Assembly (NCBI GenBank): GCA_021781075.1
Contig: JAJXXN010000080.1
Location: forward strand, 1-8,197
DNA from: Acidobacteriota bacterium
GTDB taxonomy: Bacteria > Acidobacteriota > Terriglobia > Terriglobales > Acidobacteriaceae
DNA: 8,197 nt
Direction of reading: 5' to 3'
Shown: positions 6,793 to 8,197 of the stretch, piece by piece
Layout of the letters: the number at the start of each line of letters is the position of its first letter
How positions within the stretch are numbered: position 1 is the first letter of the stretch
Program-made: the position numbers and the translations under genes
The notes under the pieces: model-generated
The model's database searches: none
What the model was told of the DNA's origin: nothing
What the model saw: the letters and a program-made list of their open reading frames with translations, nothing else

Positions 6793-7083
6793 GAATCCAA
6801 CTCCAGGGACCAAGGTTGTTGAACAGAACTCCACTTCTGCCCCTTTACGACACAATGCTTTCGAGTTAGTTGCGTGAGCAGGGCGACTGAGCGAAATATT
6901 GATGGCAGAGGCACAAAAATTTATTTGGCATCGATAAACCCGAGCACCATCTGCCAAAACAACCCAACAGAATGTGTCCCCGATTGCAACATGCACAATA
7001 GCTTGAAGGCAAAACCGCAAAAAACACATTTAAAGAGGGTTTTATCCAAAGAGACTGGCGCGAACCCGGGAAAAACCCAAAAG

Positions 7084-7117
7084 ACCCCTTGTACCCTGTG
7101 CAAAAATGGGGTTAAAT
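7084..7117 (+). promoter_or_regulatory. Candidate promoter/operator of the helix-turn-helix gene
   Basis: TTGTAC (7089-7094) and TTAAAT (7112-7117) are 17 bases apart, a weak but correctly spaced -35/-10 pair. TTGTAC, CCT and GTGCAA (7089-7103) form an imperfect palindrome, enclosed by ACCCC (7084-7088) and GGGGT (7108-7112). A dyad over the -35 box is the usual place for a repressor or self-regulating protein, and the gene product downstream binds DNA. This is an inference only. Confidence 0.3.
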
Positions 7118-7198
7118 ACACTTCTACAGGCGCAACCTGAATCCGACAGACGCTACCATGGCCATTCGGTCTTTTCAGGCTCGCTTGCTCAAGAATTC

Positions 7199-7204
7199 AG
7201 GAGA
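7199..7204 (+). promoter_or_regulatory. Ribosome binding site of the helix-turn-helix gene
   Basis: AGGAGA lies nine bases before ATG 7214 and decides that start. The frame is open back to an ATG at 7106, but the 36 extra codons lie partly in the promoter-like region and do not resemble the family. Confidence 0.8.
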
Positions 7205-7213
7205 AAACACACC

Positions 7214-7483
7214 ATGCCGTCACCAGCCCGCAATAATCTTCTCGTTCCTGAAGTTCGCGAAGTGATGGACATTCGCCAGGCCTCGGATTACCTTGGCATC
7301 TCGCCGGATACGCTCTATAAATATGCATCCGAGGGTTTCGTCCCCGCCTTCAAACTTGGCAACCGCTGGCGCTTCAAGCGTTCGCGATTGGATGAGTGGA
7401 TGGATCGCCAGAGCGATCAGGTTGCCATCGACGCTGCATCGCAAGACCCCGACCAGAAGAAACCTGTTCGCCCCGCCTTTTAA
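7214..7483 (+). CDS. Excisionase-like / MerR-type helix-turn-helix DNA-binding protein
   Basis: This small protein of 89 residues has a single winged helix-turn-helix of the 'excisionase family' (Pfam HTH_17 type) at about 18-65: MDIRQASDYLGISPDTLYKY is the helix-turn-helix, then ASEGFVPAFKLGNRWRFKRSRLDEWMDRQ is the wing and closing helix, with the family's 'G-x-P-A-x-K-x-G-x-x-W-R-F' pattern. A polar tail (66-89) follows. Despite the family name there is no integrase or attachment site nearby, so a transcription regulator like BldC is more likely than phage excision. It begins with a good ribosome binding site. Its stop lies 18 bases before the aminopeptidase ATG, so the two are probably cotranscribed. 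The palindrome over the candidate promoter may be its own binding site. Its targets are unknown. Confidence 0.9.
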   Translation: MPSPARNNLLVPEVREVMDIRQASDYLGISPDTLYKYASEGFVPAFKLGNRWRFKRSRLDEWMDRQSDQVAIDAASQDPDQKKPVRPAF

Positions 7484-7501
7484 AATCGAATCGTGGTACG
7501 T

Positions 7502-8197
7502 ATGAATCTGAGCCGCCGTCTCTCCCTTCTGCGCCGACGCATGGCCTCGCTTGATCTTCCTGTGCTCCTCGTCACGACACAGCCGGATCTGCGCTACCTC
7601 GCCGGCTTCACCGGTTCCAGCGGCGCCCTTGCCATCACCCGCCGCGATGCCCGATTCTTCACCGACGGTCGTTATACAACCCAGGCGCGTGCGGAAATTC
7701 AACCTTCCATCAAATTGGAGATACTCTCCGGCAACCCGGCAAATGCCGCCCTGCAATGGCTCGCCGCTCAGCCTGGATCACGGAAAGTTTTTTTCGACCC
7801 CACCCGCACCACCGTCACTGAGCTTGAATCGCTTAAACAATGCCTTCCCAGCCGTTTGCGCCAAAAACTTCTTGTGCCGCTCGAAGAGCCGTTGTTGCTC
7901 ACACTGCGCCAACTCAAGGATGAGGATGAGATTGAAATTCTCGCTCAAGCCGCGCATATTGGCACCGAATTATTCAATGAGCTGCTGCCCATCATCCGGC
8001 CGGGTATGCGGGAAATTGACCTTGCCGCGGAGCTTGAATATCGCGCCCGTCGCAAAGGCGTCGAGGGAATGTCCTTTGAAACCATCATCGCCTCAGGGCC
8101 GCGCTCGGCATTGCCACATGGCCGCGCCACCACTTTAAAAATTCCGCGCAAAGGGTTCGTGACAATGGACTTTGGGGTGCTTTGGAAAGGCTATTGC
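7502..8197 (+). CDS. Xaa-Pro aminopeptidase / aminopeptidase P family (3' end outside window)
   Basis: This is a metal-dependent peptidase that removes an N-terminal residue preceding proline, probably in the cytoplasm. The frame is open for 232 codons to the right edge, so the C-terminal third is missing. Residues 1 to about 135 are the creatinase-like N-terminal domain, with DLRYLAGFTGSSGALAIT (29-46) and FFTDGRYTTQA (52-62). From about 138 the pita-bread M24 domain starts (LKDEDEIEILAQA). It continues with SFETIIASGPRSALPHG (191-207), whose His206 is the conserved active-site His, and VTMDFG (220-225), whose Asp223 is the first metal ligand; the partner Asp would come just beyond the edge after GYC. 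An in-frame GTG three codons earlier (7493) could be an alternative start; neither has a clear ribosome binding site, which fits translational coupling to the regulator 18 bases upstream. No signal peptide is seen. Confidence 0.93.
   Translation, partial: MNLSRRLSLLRRRMASLDLPVLLVTTQPDLRYLAGFTGSSGALAITRRDARFFTDGRYTTQARAEIQPSIKLEILSGNPANAALQWLAAQPGSRKVFFDPTRTTVTELESLKQCLPSRLRQKLLVPLEEPLLLTLRQLKDEDEIEILAQAAHIGTELFNELLPIIRPGMREIDLAAELEYRARRKGVEGMSFETIIASGPRSALPHGRATTLKIPRKGFVTMDFGVLWKGYC

Larger units (their letters stand above)
6793..7213. other. Divergent intergenic region between DUF1800 and the helix-turn-helix gene
   Basis: These 421 bases carry no convincing gene and are richer in A/T than the genes on both sides. 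They must hold the promoter of the leftward DUF1800/DUF1501 unit and that of the rightward regulator/peptidase unit. On the minus strand I see no box pair good enough to call. On the plus strand there is a nested imperfect palindrome at 7084-7112, listed separately. GGGTTTT (7037-7043) and AAAACCC (7072-7078) form a loose inverted repeat. Frames open across this stretch on both strands lack family-like sequence. Confidence 0.6.

Noticed and set aside
6793..7029. 79-residue N-terminal extension of the DUF1800 protein
   Set aside because: It would bury the signal peptide inside the protein, is Cys-rich and not family-like, and a ribosome binding site fits the start at 6792.
7055..7072. GGGTTCG on the minus strand as a tRNA T-arm
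   Set aside because: The flanking bases do not pair as a T-stem and no acceptor or anticodon arm can be built around it.
7214..7483. Excisionase-like gene as a sign of a prophage or integrative element
   Set aside because: No integrase, attachment repeat, tRNA or phage gene is visible; the family name is broader than phage excision.
7551..8138. 195-codon plus-strand frame at the right end
   Set aside because: It overlaps in another frame the aminopeptidase P gene, whose translation matches the family over its full visible length.
1..8197. CRISPR array, insertion sequence or long repeats
   Set aside because: No regularly spaced repeats, transposase or terminal inverted repeats were found on reading both strands.

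Overview
The window looks like chromosome from a Gram-negative bacterium of moderate G+C. A PVC-type lineage such as Verrucomicrobia or Planctomycetes is my best guess. It rests on the secreted DUF1800/DUF1501 pair, a pyrophosphate-type phosphofructokinase and a stand-alone excisionase-like helix-turn-helix protein beside an aminopeptidase P. This is an inference from gene content, not from a database match. I see no insertion sequence, prophage, CRISPR array, tRNA or rRNA.

Layout. A small membrane protein gene, cut by the window's left edge, runs leftward from 290. After a 288-base intergenic stretch, a phosphofructokinase gene (579-1613, +) carries the GGDD and PKTIDND residues of the PPi-dependent enzymes. 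Its leader holds two hairpins in a row, each followed by a run of five T. A strong intrinsic terminator (1639-1671) closes the gene. A promoter-like TTGCAC-N17-TAAAAT then starts inside the terminator's T-run and sits so close to the next gene, a SulP anion transporter with a STAS domain (1711-3372, +), that its mRNA would have almost no leader.

Convergent with SulP is a two-gene unit on the minus strand. It has a Sec-type secreted DUF1800 protein (4705-6792) followed 44 bases later by a Tat-type secreted DUF1501 protein (3416-4660). These two families commonly occur together, are exported, and have no established biochemical role.

A 421-base divergent intergenic region (6793-7213) follows. 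To its right are a small MerR/BldC-type DNA-binding protein (7214-7483, +) and, 18 bases later, an aminopeptidase P (7502 to the right edge, incomplete), probably in one operon.

The genes do not form one obvious pathway. Phosphofructokinase (PPi glycolysis), SulP (anion uptake), the exported pair and the peptidase look like four separate transcription units. The least explained parts are the exported DUF1800/DUF1501 pair and the structured phosphofructokinase leader.
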